A stretch of DNA of 64,000 nt. It comes from Porcincola sp945869225 (GTDB lineage: Bacteria > Bacillota > Clostridia > Lachnospirales > Lachnospiraceae). Position 1 is the stretch's first letter; the number at the start of each line of letters is the position of its first letter. Made by a program: the position numbers and the translations under genes. Location: positions 15,780 through 79,779 of the forward strand of contig NZ_JBQKGW010000014.1 of the NCBI RefSeq assembly GCF_052118625.1. Reading direction: 5' to 3'. Under the pieces are notes generated by a model. It saw nothing but the letters and a program-made list of their open reading frames with translations, did no database searches and had not been told where the DNA came from. Shown here piece by piece: positions 27,109-35,777 of this stretch.

Positions 27109-27933
27109 ATGATCAAACTGGCAATCTACGGCAAAGGCGGAATCGGAAAGTCGACGGTAACCTCGAATCTTTCTGCGGCCTTCGCCATGCGCGGGAAGAA
27201 GGTCATCCAGATCGGCTGTGATCCGAAGGCGGATTCTACAGGAAACCTGCTGGCCGGAAAATCGCTGATGCCGGTGATGAATTATCTCCGCGAGCATGAT
27301 GAGGATCCGACATCGCTCGAGGAGATCACTGCAAGAGGATTCGGGAACGTTCTGTGCATCGAGACAGGCGGGCCGACGCCGGGGCTCGGGTGCGCAGGCC
27401 GGGGAATCATCTCCACATTCAATCTGCTGGATGATCTGAGGCTTCTTGAGAGGGAGAAGCCGGATGTGGTGCTCTTTGATGTCCTCGGGGATGTGGTGTG
27501 CGGCGGTTTTGCCGCTCCGATCCGGGAGGGCTATGCCGAGAAGGTTCTGATTGTCACGAGCGGGGAGAAGATGGCGCTGTACGCTGCCGGAAACATCAAC
27601 AACGCGGTGCTGAATTTTGAGGATCGGGGCTATGCTTCTGTCGAGGGAATCATCCTGAACCGGAGAAATGTCGAGTCGGAGCGCGAGAAGGTGGAGACCT
27701 TCGCTCGTGAAAGGGGATTGCGTATTGTGGCGGACATCCCGCGGGACAGGGCGTTCCAGACAGCAGAGGACCAGGGCAGGACGATTGTCGAGCTGGATCC
27801 GGATGGCGCAATCGCATTGAAGTTTTTCGATCTGGCAGACCGGCTGCTGGCGGAAGAAGCCGGCGGAATGACGAGCGGGACGGATACACCTCACGGATTT
27901 GGAAAACTGGAGGACTGCGGATGCCCGATGTGA
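27109..27933 (+). CDS. NifH-like nitrogenase iron protein homologue
   Basis: A 274-aa P-loop ATPase of the NifH/BchL/CfbC family, expected to be a homodimer that passes electrons from a [4Fe-4S] cluster to a component-1-like partner on ATP hydrolysis. The Walker A is GKGGIGKST (8-16). The bridging cluster ligands are Cys95 in GLGCAGRG and Cys131 in DVVCGGFAAPIR, and the switch region has DVLGD. The Arg of CAGRG, ADP-ribosylated in true NifH, is present. The gene overlaps the next one by 13 nt (translational coupling). No nifB, nifEN or molybdenum genes accompany it, so nitrogen fixation is unlikely; the substrate is unknown. Initiation may be controlled by the preceding hairpin. Confidence 0.93.
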   Translation: MIKLAIYGKGGIGKSTVTSNLSAAFAMRGKKVIQIGCDPKADSTGNLLAGKSLMPVMNYLREHDEDPTSLEEITARGFGNVLCIETGGPTPGLGCAGRGIISTFNLLDDLRLLEREKPDVVLFDVLGDVVCGGFAAPIREGYAEKVLIVTSGEKMALYAAGNINNAVLNFEDRGYASVEGIILNRRNVESEREKVETFARERGLRIVADIPRDRAFQTAEDQGRTIVELDPDGAIALKFFDLADRLLAEEAGGMTSGTDTPHGFGKLEDCGCPM

Positions 27934-29306
27934 GACAGAAGACAGGCGGCTGCAAGACAGAAGACCTGTTTCAGAAAGGTACTGGCGCCGGCTGCGGCGC
28001 GGTGCATAAGCCGGGCGGCTGTACGGTTGAGGAGCTCAACAGACTGGGGCCGGAGGGGATACCTGAGGAGTATGTGACATCCTCCCACCTGGTGTACAAC
28101 TCACCGGCGACGCTGGCCTATAACTCTCCCGGAGCGGAGGGCTTCGGTGTCAAGCGGGCCGGGCTTGCGGTACCGGGCTCGATCATGCTGATTGTATCGC
28201 CGGGCTGCTGCGGACGGAACACGGCGGAGATCACAAAAATCAAGGGATATGAGGAACGCTTCTTCTATCTGGAGATCGGTGAGACCGACCTTGTGACCGG
28301 GCGCCACCTGAAGGTGATTCCGCAGGCAGTGGCGGAGATTGTAGAAAGCTGCCGTGTTCAGCCTTCTCTGGTGATGATCTGCATCACCTGCGTGGATGCG
28401 CTTCTCGGGACCGATATGGAGCGGGTCGCCCGGAAGGCGGAGACCCTGGTTCAGATCCCGGTGCGTCCCTGCTACATGTATGCGCTGACAAGGGAGGGGA
28501 GGCGGCCGCCGATGGTGGCGGTCCGTCAGTCGCTCTATTCGCTTCTGCCCAGTCAGAAGCGAATCCGGTCAAGTGTGAATCTGCTCGGCTTTTTTGCCCC
28601 TGTCGATCCAGACTGTGAGCTGTTTGGGATGCTTCGGGGGATTGGCGTGAAAACGATCCGGCAGATCTCTACCTGTGAGAACATCGGGGAATTCTACCGG
28701 ATGGGTGAGGCCAACTTCAATCTGGTGCTGAACCCGGAGGCGCAGGATGCCGCGGATGATCTGAGCAGGAGGCTTGGCATCCCATCGGTTGCCCTGACCC
28801 GGTTCTATGGAGCAGACCGTATCGCGCGGCAGTACCGGGCGCTCTCAGCCGCACTTGGGGTAAAATGGAGCTGCGGGGAGGGCCGCCAGGAGGCAGAGGA
28901 GGCGCTTGCCAGTCTGAAGAGGCGCTATCCGAAGCTGGTTTTCTCGATCGGGGAAGTTGTGAATGCAAATCCATTTGAACTGGCCCTGGCCCTTTCGGAG
29001 ACAGGCTTCTGTGTCCGGGAGATTTTCGCCAACCCGGCTCCGGAATATGCCTGGTACATCGGCAGGCTGGCAGAGCGTTCGCCTCAGACGATGGTATATT
29101 CCAACATGGAACCGACCATGATCTACTACGACATCGCGGAGGGCGGAGAGCTGCCCTATGCCGTGGCGGTCGGAAAGGATGCGGGGTACTACCACCCGGA
29201 TGCAGCATTTGTTCCCTGGAATACAGATGAGCAGCCCTTCGGGTACGCAGGCCTCCGCAGGCTTGCCGAGGCGATCCTCTCGTCCTGCGAGGAACGATAT
29301 GGCTGA
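27921..29306 (+). CDS. nitrogenase component 1-like protein, first alpha-type subunit (D1)
   Basis: A 461-aa protein of the NifD/NifK/BchN superfamily. The Rossmann-like blocks are recognisable, including SRRLGIPSVALTRFYGADR and IGEVVNANPFELALALSETG. Cysteines that could hold an interdomain FeS cluster are C96/C97 (SPGCCGRNT, aligned with the NifD Cys88 region) and C154/C157 (ICITCVDALLGTD, aligned with Cys154). Three further cysteines (11, 25, 34) sit in a Gly/Lys-rich N-terminal tail. The FeMo-cofactor His/Cys ligands of NifD are not evident. It overlaps the NifH-like gene and is followed by K1, so it probably forms a D1K1 heterotetramer served by the H protein. Confidence 0.82.
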   Translation: MPDVRQKTGGCKTEDLFQKGTGAGCGAVHKPGGCTVEELNRLGPEGIPEEYVTSSHLVYNSPATLAYNSPGAEGFGVKRAGLAVPGSIMLIVSPGCCGRNTAEITKIKGYEERFFYLEIGETDLVTGRHLKVIPQAVAEIVESCRVQPSLVMICITCVDALLGTDMERVARKAETLVQIPVRPCYMYALTREGRRPPMVAVRQSLYSLLPSQKRIRSSVNLLGFFAPVDPDCELFGMLRGIGVKTIRQISTCENIGEFYRMGEANFNLVLNPEAQDAADDLSRRLGIPSVALTRFYGADRIARQYRALSAALGVKWSCGEGRQEAEEALASLKRRYPKLVFSIGEVVNANPFELALALSETGFCVREIFANPAPEYAWYIGRLAERSPQTMVYSNMEPTMIYYDIAEGGELPYAVAVGKDAGYYHPDAAFVPWNTDEQPFGYAGLRRLAEAILSSCEERYG

Positions 29307-29403
29307 GGCGCAGACACCAGGCTGAAGGCGGCTTACGCAGCGGCCAGCCGGTGCAGTGGGAAAATGACTTTACAAAGCACAGTGAAGAAGGGAGGACAAG
29401 TAC

Positions 29404-30657
29404 ATGAGGGGACTGCGGAAAGTCCTGACGCCCTTTGCACCCGACCAGTCAGGGGCGGAGTCTGTCCTCTATGAGCTTGGCGGGATCATTGTCATCCTGG
29501 ATGCCGGCGGCTGTGCCGGGAATATCTGCGGGTTCGACGAACCCAGGTGGTCCAGCAGAAAATCAGCGGTCTTCTCAGCAGGGCTGAGGGATATGGACGC
29601 CGTGATGGGACGGGACAGGCTTCTTGTGAAGAAGATCTGCCGGTGTGCAGAGAAGATCGACGCCCGTTTTATCGCGGTGATCGGCACGCCGGTTCCGGCT
29701 GTGATCGGAACAGATCTGAGCGCGGTCAAGCGAATGATCGAGGCACAGATCAGCCTGCCGGTCCTTACGATGGCAACGGATGGCATGCATCTGTACGACC
29801 GGGGCGTGCAGCTGGCGTACATGGCCCTTCTCAGAGAGCTGGACCGCCGGGGGATGCTTGAAGAACCAGGAAACTCGGACCAGAAACCTGACAGGGCGGC
29901 GGGACATGCGAACCAGAATCCGGACGGGGCAGCGAGAGACATGGAGCGGCAGCCTGACGGGGCGGCGGGACGCATGGAGTCGGCGGCGTTCCCGGATGGA
30001 AGAAGAACCAGGCGGGCAGGTGTCTTTGGCGTCACACCGCTTGATCTGCCGGATGGACAATGCGCGGAGCTGATCCGGCTGGCGCTTCAGGCAGAGGGCT
30101 ATGACGAGGTGATTTTGTATGGAGACGGCGTGGCTCTGGAGGATTACAGGCGGGCCGGGGAAAATGACGTCAACATCGCCGCCTCACCGGACGGTTTGGA
30201 AGCCGTTCATTTTCTGAATCAGCGGTTTGGGACGCCGGTTGAGGTGCGTTTTCCGGGTGCGGTGCGCATGCTGGAAAGAGCAGAGCGTGAAAGGTCAGAC
30301 CGTGAAAAAGCAGACTATAACAGACCAGACTGTGAAAGGCCAGAGAGACAAGGAAAGTCCTGCACGCTGATTGTCCAGAGCCAGATTCTGGGATGCTCCA
30401 TCCGTGAGGCACTCATAAAGCAGGAGCCTGGACAGAGAATTGTGGTGGCAAGCTGGTTTGAAATGGACCAGGGGCTGATGCAGCCGGGGGATGTCCGCCT
30501 GCGGGAGGAAGATGACTTCACGCACCTGGTTCAGATGCTTAAGCCAGACAGGATGATCGCAGACCGTGTGATGGAGAGACTGATCCCGGCGTTTGAAGGG
30601 ACATTTGTTCATCTGCCGCAGTTTGCCGTCTCCGGAAAGAGCGAGGCAGCCGTCTGA
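29404..30657 (+). CDS. nitrogenase component 1-like protein, first beta-type subunit (K1)
   Basis: A 417-aa NifK-like protein starting behind GGGAGG. The first domain has YELGGIIVILDAGGCAGNIC (Cys37, Cys42), corresponding to the GPxGC cluster segment. The block that normally supplies the third cluster Cys reads IGTPVPAVIGTD and has no Cys. Two low-complexity linkers interrupt the fold: residues ~155-200, built from degenerate repeats of Gln-Pro-Asp-Gly-Ala-Ala type, and residues ~291-320, rich in Arg, Glu and Asp. Shared short blocks with K2 (YELGG at the N-terminus, IGTD/NGTD, GV(F)GVTPL/GATPL) mark the two as paralogues. Probable partner of D1. Confidence 0.78.
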   Translation: MRGLRKVLTPFAPDQSGAESVLYELGGIIVILDAGGCAGNICGFDEPRWSSRKSAVFSAGLRDMDAVMGRDRLLVKKICRCAEKIDARFIAVIGTPVPAVIGTDLSAVKRMIEAQISLPVLTMATDGMHLYDRGVQLAYMALLRELDRRGMLEEPGNSDQKPDRAAGHANQNPDGAARDMERQPDGAAGRMESAAFPDGRRTRRAGVFGVTPLDLPDGQCAELIRLALQAEGYDEVILYGDGVALEDYRRAGENDVNIAASPDGLEAVHFLNQRFGTPVEVRFPGAVRMLERAERERSDREKADYNRPDCERPERQGKSCTLIVQSQILGCSIREALIKQEPGQRIVVASWFEMDQGLMQPGDVRLREEDDFTHLVQMLKPDRMIADRVMERLIPAFEGTFVHLPQFAVSGKSEAAV

Positions 30658-30800
30658 AGTTGATCCGCCGGCGCCGTCAGCCCGACCGCAGGGGGCGGAC
30701 AAGAGGCCGGTGGCCGGGCTGAAACAGGCAGGGCTGAACAAAACAAACAGAGGCGAGAGAACCAAACTGCAGCAGGAAGGCTGGATGGACAGGCACAGGG

Positions 30801-33236
30801 ATGGAGAAGACCGAGAGAAGACAGATCAGAGTATACGGAATCGTTCAGGGGGTTGGGTTTCGGCCTGCCGTTGACCGCCATGCTCATGCGCTTGGAATCC
30901 GGGGGACGGTGGCCAACCGGGGAAGCTTTGTGGAAATCAACGCGGAGGGTGTGCCCTCTGTTCTCGATGAATTTGAGAAGCGTGTGAAAGAACAGCCGCC
31001 GGAGCGGGCGGTCATCCTGAAAATGGATGTGAAGCTGCTGGAACAAAGCCCTGCCGCCGGATTCGGGGACATAGCGGGACAGAGCCAGGGGTCGGATGGC
31101 TTCCGGATCGTCGAGAGTGAGAAAACCTCTGGGGAGATTTTCATATCGCCGGACATTGCCATCTGTGATACCTGCAAGGCGGAACTCTTTGACAAAAACA
31201 GCAGGCGGTATCTTCACCCTTTCATCAACTGTACATGCTGCGGGCCGCGTTTCTCGCTTCTGGAGGTGCTTCCCTATGACCGGGAACGCACATCGATGAA
31301 AAAGTTTCCGATGTGCCCGCAGTGCCGCCGGGAATACTTTGACCCAAAGTCACGTTTCTATGATGCACAGCCGGTCTGCTGCAACGACTGTGGACCGCAG
31401 GTGTATCTGATCGAGCGAGCAGGAGAGACTGACAGGAGGATTTCTGTCCGAGGCGCCGCGGCCATCAGCCGGGCACGGCAGATTCTGGTGCAGGGCGGAA
31501 TCATTGCTGTGAAGGGAATTGGCGGCTTTCATCTCGCATGCAATGCAGCAGACGAGGATGCGGTGACGCGCCTCAGAAGGCTGAAGAGACGGCCGATGAA
31601 ACCGTTTGCCGTCATGGCGAGAGATGAGGCGGTTTGCAGGCGGGAGTGTGAAGTTTCCCCTGAGCAGCACCAGATTCTGACAGGTCATCAGAAACCGATC
31701 CTTCTACTTCCAAAGAAGGCAGGAGGCCGGATCTGCAGCGCTGTGGCACCGGACATCCCGACCATCGGCATGATGCTTCCGTATGCGCCGATTCAGCTTC
31801 TGCTTTTCACCTATGAGGACGCCTGGCAGGAACGAATGCCGGATGTGCTCGTCATGACGAGCGGCAATGCATCCGGCGCGCCGATTGCCTCAAACGATGC
31901 GGAGGCACTGGATGAGATCGCAGGCTTCTGCGACGCCATTCTGTCCAACAACCGGGACATCCGGATCCGGACGGACGATTCGGTCATGGATTTTTACGAC
32001 CATGCGCCGTATATGATTCGCCGTTCAAGAGGATACGCGCCGCTCCCATTTCTGGTGAGCCGGCCGTATCAGGGACAGGTGCTCGGGATTGGCGGAGAGC
32101 TGAAGAACACGTTCTGTCTTGGAAAGGATCAGATTTTCTACCCGTCTGCCTATGTCGGAGATCTGGCGGACCTGCGGACGGTGAAGGCGCTTGAGGACGC
32201 GGTCAAAAAGACAGAGACGCTTCTGGAAATGAAGCCGCAGGTCATCGCGGCGGATCTTCACCCGAAGTATAACTCGACCCTGGTGGCGGAGAAGCTGGCG
32301 GAGGAGCGCGGGATTCCGCTTCTGCGCGTGCAGCATCACTATGCACATGTGCTCTCCTGCATGGCCGAAAATGACTATCTGGAGCCTGTCATCGGTGTTT
32401 CATTTGACGGAACCGGATTCGGGACGGATGGTACCATCTGGGGCGGCGAGTTCCTGCTGTCGGATATCGGACACTTTGAGCGGGGCGGTCACATCGCGCC
32501 GTTCTGGCAGATCGGCGGCGACACGGCGGCAAGGGAAGGCTGGCGGATTGCGGTATCCATGCTGCAACAGATCTTCGGCGCCGGGGCAGATGACCTCATC
32601 CGCCGCCTCGGGCTGTGTGACGAAATGGCAGCAGGCGCCTTGAAGGTACTCTTTACCCGGAAAATCAACGCGGTACAGTCTACCAGTGCGGGCAGGCTGT
32701 TTGATGCCGTCAGCGCAATCCTGGGAATCCGGCGGGCATCCACATATGAGGGGGAGGCAGCCACGGCGCTGATGTACAGCGCCATGCGGGGGAGAGCGCA
32801 TGCAGCCGGCAGCCTGGCTTCTCTACCGGGGCTCTGCAGGGACAGAGACAGTCTGGCGCATAGCCGGCAGGCAGTAGAAGCGGGTGGACAGCCGCAGCCG
32901 GATGTCCTGCCGACTGATTCACTCGTGCGGGCGCTTGTCCTGGCAAAGCTGGACGGAGCCGGAAGCGAAGAACTGGCATATGAATTCCACAGGGGGCTGG
33001 CACAGATGATTGTGCGGGAAACAGTTTCGCTCAGCGAAAGAACGGGCGTGAAGACGGCGGCTCTGACAGGGGGCGTTTTCCAGAACCGGCTCCTTCTGGA
33101 GCTTGTGGAGAAAGGGCTTCAGGCAGAAAAGATTCAGGTGCTGCGCCACCATCTGGTTCCCCCGAATGACGGCGGCATCGCGCTGGGACAGGCACTCTAT
33201 GCGATGGCGGCGCTGGGACAGGAAAACGGCGTGTAG
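30801..33236 (+). CDS. hypF: carbamoyltransferase HypF
   Basis: HypF converts carbamoyl phosphate to a carbamoyl-adenylate and loads it on the C-terminal Cys of HypE, the cyanide precursor for Fe(CN)2CO. In order: acylphosphatase domain with VQGVGFRPAV (15-24), zinc-finger pairs C122xxC125, CTCCGP (144-149), C172xxC175 and CCNDCGP, YrdC domain with IKGIGGFHLACNA-type sequence, and Kae1-like domain with VQHHYAHVLSCMAEND and SFDGTGFGTDGTIWGGEF. At 811 aa it is longer than the usual 750-770. The excess is an Ala/Gly/Arg-rich insert at about 664-704. The ribosome binding site is weak. It lies between K1 and hypC with no hydrogenase gene near. Confidence 0.96.
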   Translation: MEKTERRQIRVYGIVQGVGFRPAVDRHAHALGIRGTVANRGSFVEINAEGVPSVLDEFEKRVKEQPPERAVILKMDVKLLEQSPAAGFGDIAGQSQGSDGFRIVESEKTSGEIFISPDIAICDTCKAELFDKNSRRYLHPFINCTCCGPRFSLLEVLPYDRERTSMKKFPMCPQCRREYFDPKSRFYDAQPVCCNDCGPQVYLIERAGETDRRISVRGAAAISRARQILVQGGIIAVKGIGGFHLACNAADEDAVTRLRRLKRRPMKPFAVMARDEAVCRRECEVSPEQHQILTGHQKPILLLPKKAGGRICSAVAPDIPTIGMMLPYAPIQLLLFTYEDAWQERMPDVLVMTSGNASGAPIASNDAEALDEIAGFCDAILSNNRDIRIRTDDSVMDFYDHAPYMIRRSRGYAPLPFLVSRPYQGQVLGIGGELKNTFCLGKDQIFYPSAYVGDLADLRTVKALEDAVKKTETLLEMKPQVIAADLHPKYNSTLVAEKLAEERGIPLLRVQHHYAHVLSCMAENDYLEPVIGVSFDGTGFGTDGTIWGGEFLLSDIGHFERGGHIAPFWQIGGDTAAREGWRIAVSMLQQIFGAGADDLIRRLGLCDEMAAGALKVLFTRKINAVQSTSAGRLFDAVSAILGIRRASTYEGEAATALMYSAMRGRAHAAGSLASLPGLCRDRDSLAHSRQAVEAGGQPQPDVLPTDSLVRALVLAKLDGAGSEELAYEFHRGLAQMIVRETVSLSERTGVKTAALTGGVFQNRLLLELVEKGLQAEKIQVLRHHLVPPNDGGIALGQALYAMAALGQENGV

Positions 33237-33294
33237 CCGCCTGCTTAGCAGCGATCATAACATAGCTGGAGACAACAGGAAGGAAGAGAAAGAG

Positions 33295-33501
33295 ATGTGT
33301 GTAGGGTTATCGGCAAAGGTTGTCAGTGTGAAGGATGATGTGGCGATTGTGGATGCCAGTGGTGCCAGACGAAAAGTCTCAGCGGCATTGCTTTCGGATC
33401 TGGAACCGGGCGACTTTGTGATGGTGCATGCGGGGACGGCGATCGCGAAGATTACGGACGATGACGAGGAAGAATCGGGGGCACTGCTCGACTTACTGTG
33501 A
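33295..33501 (+). CDS. hypC: hydrogenase maturation chaperone HypC
   Basis: A 68-aa HypC/HybG protein. The essential Met-Cys start is present (MCVGLSAKVV) and the conserved His is His45 in GDFVMVHAG. The usual Pro at position 6 is Ser. HypC binds HypD and carries the Fe(CN)2CO unit to its acceptor. The C-terminus is acidic. AGGAAGAG stands before the ATG. hypD follows by 32 bp. Confidence 0.94.
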   Translation: MCVGLSAKVVSVKDDVAIVDASGARRKVSAALLSDLEPGDFVMVHAGTAIAKITDDDEEESGALLDLL

Positions 33502-33532
33502 GCGTACCACGTCGTATGACAGGGAGGAAGCT

Positions 33533-34582
33533 GTGAACCAGACGATTGAGCGGGCAAAGGAAATTCTGACACGGTACGACGGGCCGCACTGCCGGATCAT
33601 GGAGGTCTGCGGAACCCATACCCATGAGATTTTCCGGCAGGGAATCCGCCGGATTCTGCCCGAACAGATTGAATTGATATCCGGACCGGGATGCCCTGTC
33701 TGTGTGACACCAGTAGGCTTCATCGATGAAGCCATCTGGCTGGCGCTTGAGAAGGGTGTGACGGTCTGTACATTTGGCGACCTCGTCCGGGTGCCGGGTA
33801 CAGAAGCTTCGCTTCAAACCGCGAGGGGGAAAGGCGCAGCCGTCAAGGTGGTCTACACACCACTCGATGCAGAGCGGTACGCTGCAGAGCACCCTGATAA
33901 GCAGGTTGTGTTTCTGTCGGTTGGTTTTGAGACGACAACGCCGTCTGCCTGTCTGGCGGTCCGGAAGGCACAGCAGGACGGGATCCGGAATTTTTCACTT
34001 CTGACGGCCAATAAGACAATGCCCGGTGCCTATGAGGCGATGAAGGACTCCACCGATCTGTTTCTGTATCCGGGACATGTCCATGCCATTACCGGAACCG
34101 GAATCTGTGAAAAGCTGGCAGAGGAAGGCGTGAGCGGCGTCTGTGCCGGGTTCACGGCGAGCGAACTGCTGGCCGCGCTGGCGGTGGCGGTTACCCGTTA
34201 TCAGGAAGGAAAACCGTTCTTTGTGAACTGCTATCCGAGGGTCGTCCGGCCGGAGGGAAGTCCGAAGGCACAGTCGCTTGTGGCGGCGATGATGGAGCCG
34301 TGCGATGAGGAATGGCGGGGAATCGGCGTCATTCCAGGCTCCGGCATGAGACTGAAGGAGTCCTGTCAGATGTATGACGCAAGAGTCAGGTTCCGGGTTC
34401 CGGAGATGGCAGGCCGTGCGAACCCGGCCTGCCGGTGCGGGCAGGTGCTGAAGGGTGAACTTCTTCCGCCCCAGTGCAAGGTGTTCGGGAAAGCCTGCAC
34501 ACCGGAGCACCCGGTCGGCGCCTGCATGGTATCGTCGGAAGGCGCCTGCTCCGCCTGGTATCTGTATGGGCAGAATCTGTGA
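33533..34582 (+). CDS. hypD: hydrogenase maturation scaffold HypD
   Basis: A 349-aa HypD on which iron receives its CN and CO ligands. All signature elements are intact: MEVCGTHTHEI with the ligand-binding Cys, GPGCPVCVTP with the redox CxxC, GFETTTPSA, and the C-terminal [4Fe-4S] region PACRCGQVL ... PPQCKVFGKACTPEHPVGAC. The GTG at 33533 follows AGGGAGG by 5-6 nt; the frame open upstream belongs to no recognisable sequence. It sits inside hypC-hypD-hypE in the canonical order. Confidence 0.96.
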   Translation: MNQTIERAKEILTRYDGPHCRIMEVCGTHTHEIFRQGIRRILPEQIELISGPGCPVCVTPVGFIDEAIWLALEKGVTVCTFGDLVRVPGTEASLQTARGKGAAVKVVYTPLDAERYAAEHPDKQVVFLSVGFETTTPSACLAVRKAQQDGIRNFSLLTANKTMPGAYEAMKDSTDLFLYPGHVHAITGTGICEKLAEEGVSGVCAGFTASELLAALAVAVTRYQEGKPFFVNCYPRVVRPEGSPKAQSLVAAMMEPCDEEWRGIGVIPGSGMRLKESCQMYDARVRFRVPEMAGRANPACRCGQVLKGELLPPQCKVFGKACTPEHPVGACMVSSEGACSAWYLYGQNL

Positions 34583-34613
34583 AAAACCGAATCTTCGGAT
34601 GAAGGGAGCAAGT

Positions 34614-35618
34614 ATGACAGATACGATCACGATGGCGCACGGCGCCGGTGGGAAACAGACATCGGAGCTGATTCACGGCATCTTTGAAAAGCACCTTGGC
34701 AATGAATATTTCACGGCAGACGATGCGGCTGTGCTGCCGCCAGTCTGCGGCCGCCTTGCAATGACAACGGACGGTTTCATCGTGTCGCCGCAGTTTTTCC
34801 CCGGCGGGAACATCGGAAAGCTCAGCATCTGCGGCACGGTCAACGATCTCTCCTGCATGGGGGCCCGTCCGCTGTACATGACCTGTGCCTTTGTGATTGA
34901 AGAAGGGTTCCGGATTGACGAGCTGGATCAGATTGCGGCAGCAATGGCAAAGACAGCCGGTGAGGCAGGCGTCCGGCTGGTGGCGGGAGATACGAAGGTC
35001 GCCGGAAAGGGACAGTGCGGCGGTGTCTTCATCACGACAACCGGCGTCGGGGAAATTGTGGAAGGTGTACGGATGTCCGGCGCCTGCGCCAGACCAGGGG
35101 ATGCCGTGATTGTGACAGGGGATATCGGCCGCCATGGGACAGCGATCCTGCTGGCGCGGGATGATTACGGCATAGAGGCAGAGGTGACAAGCGACTGTGC
35201 TCCGCTCTGGAAACCGGTCGAGGCTGTTTTGTCATCTGGTCTCAGACCGCATGTCATTCGTGATGCGACCAGAGGCGGTGTCGGGACTGTGCTCTACGAG
35301 ATCGCGGCAGAGTCGGGTGTCGGTATCCGGCTGGAGACCGAGAAGATCCCGGTTCAGCCGGCTGTCCGGGGTGTGACAGGCATGCTGGGGCTGGAGCCGC
35401 TCTACCTTGCCTGTGAGGGGCGGCTTGTGATTATCTGCCCACAGGAAGAGACCGGAAGATTGATGGAAATTCTTCACGGCCAGACCTGCACCGAGGGAGC
35501 TGCTGTGATCGGCTGTATCACGGCGGAGAACAAAGGACGGGTCGTCATGACGACCCAGATCGGGGCACAGACCCTGCTGCCGGAGCCGGGAAATGAGCTT
35601 CTCCCCCGGATCTGCTGA
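34614..35618 (+). CDS. hypE: hydrogenase maturation factor HypE
   Basis: A 334-aa PurM-like ATPase that dehydrates the thiocarboxamide on its C-terminal Cys to a thiocyanate, the CN donor for HypCD. It has AHGAGGKQTSELI at the N-terminus, FTADDAAV, TVNDLSCMGARP, VAGDTKV and RDATRGGVGTVLYEIA. It ends in PRIC, with the essential terminal Cys. GAAGGGAG precedes the ATG. The stop codon overlaps the first copy of a 20-bp direct repeat that recurs before D2. Confidence 0.96.
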   Translation: MTDTITMAHGAGGKQTSELIHGIFEKHLGNEYFTADDAAVLPPVCGRLAMTTDGFIVSPQFFPGGNIGKLSICGTVNDLSCMGARPLYMTCAFVIEEGFRIDELDQIAAAMAKTAGEAGVRLVAGDTKVAGKGQCGGVFITTTGVGEIVEGVRMSGACARPGDAVIVTGDIGRHGTAILLARDDYGIEAEVTSDCAPLWKPVEAVLSSGLRPHVIRDATRGGVGTVLYEIAAESGVGIRLETEKIPVQPAVRGVTGMLGLEPLYLACEGRLVIICPQEETGRLMEILHGQTCTEGAAVIGCITAENKGRVVMTTQIGAQTLLPEPGNELLPRIC

Positions 35619-35705
35619 ATGGCGGGGTATTGAAGGCGGGATGATGGAGAGTTTCTCCGGTATCCTTGACTTCGAACCTGACAGAAATGGCGGGGTATTG
35701 AAGGC
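35618..35705 (+). repeat. 20-bp perfect direct repeat flanking 48 bp between hypE and D2
   Basis: AATGGCGGGGTATTGAAGGC occurs at 35618-35637 and 35686-35705. The first copy starts inside the hypE stop codon. The 3' neighbours of both copies are also similar (ATGATGGAGAG and ATGATAATGGGGAGAG). A small GGAGA/TCTCC hairpin lies between them. It looks like a local duplication at the junction of the hyp genes and the second component-1 pair. Confidence 0.8.
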
Positions 35706-35777
35706 ATGATAATGGGGAGAGCAGAGCCCCGGGACAGACGAACCGTAAAGCAGAAGGAAGCAGGAAGGAGGGACAGG

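Noticed and set aside
27109..29306. True nitrogen fixation (nifHDK)
   Set aside because: No nifB, nifE, nifN or molybdate genes; cofactor ligands of NifD are not evident; the proteins are interleaved with hyp and hyd genes.
27109..30657. F430 (CfbCD) or (bacterio)chlorophyll (BchLNB) biosynthesis
   Set aside because: No tetrapyrrole methanogenesis or photosynthesis genes nearby, two D/K pairs rather than one, and linkage to HypCDEF and HydEF, which those pathways do not have.
34614..35618. HypE considered as SelD or PurM, which share the fold
   Set aside because: The C-terminal PRIC and the hypC-hypD-hypE order settle HypE.
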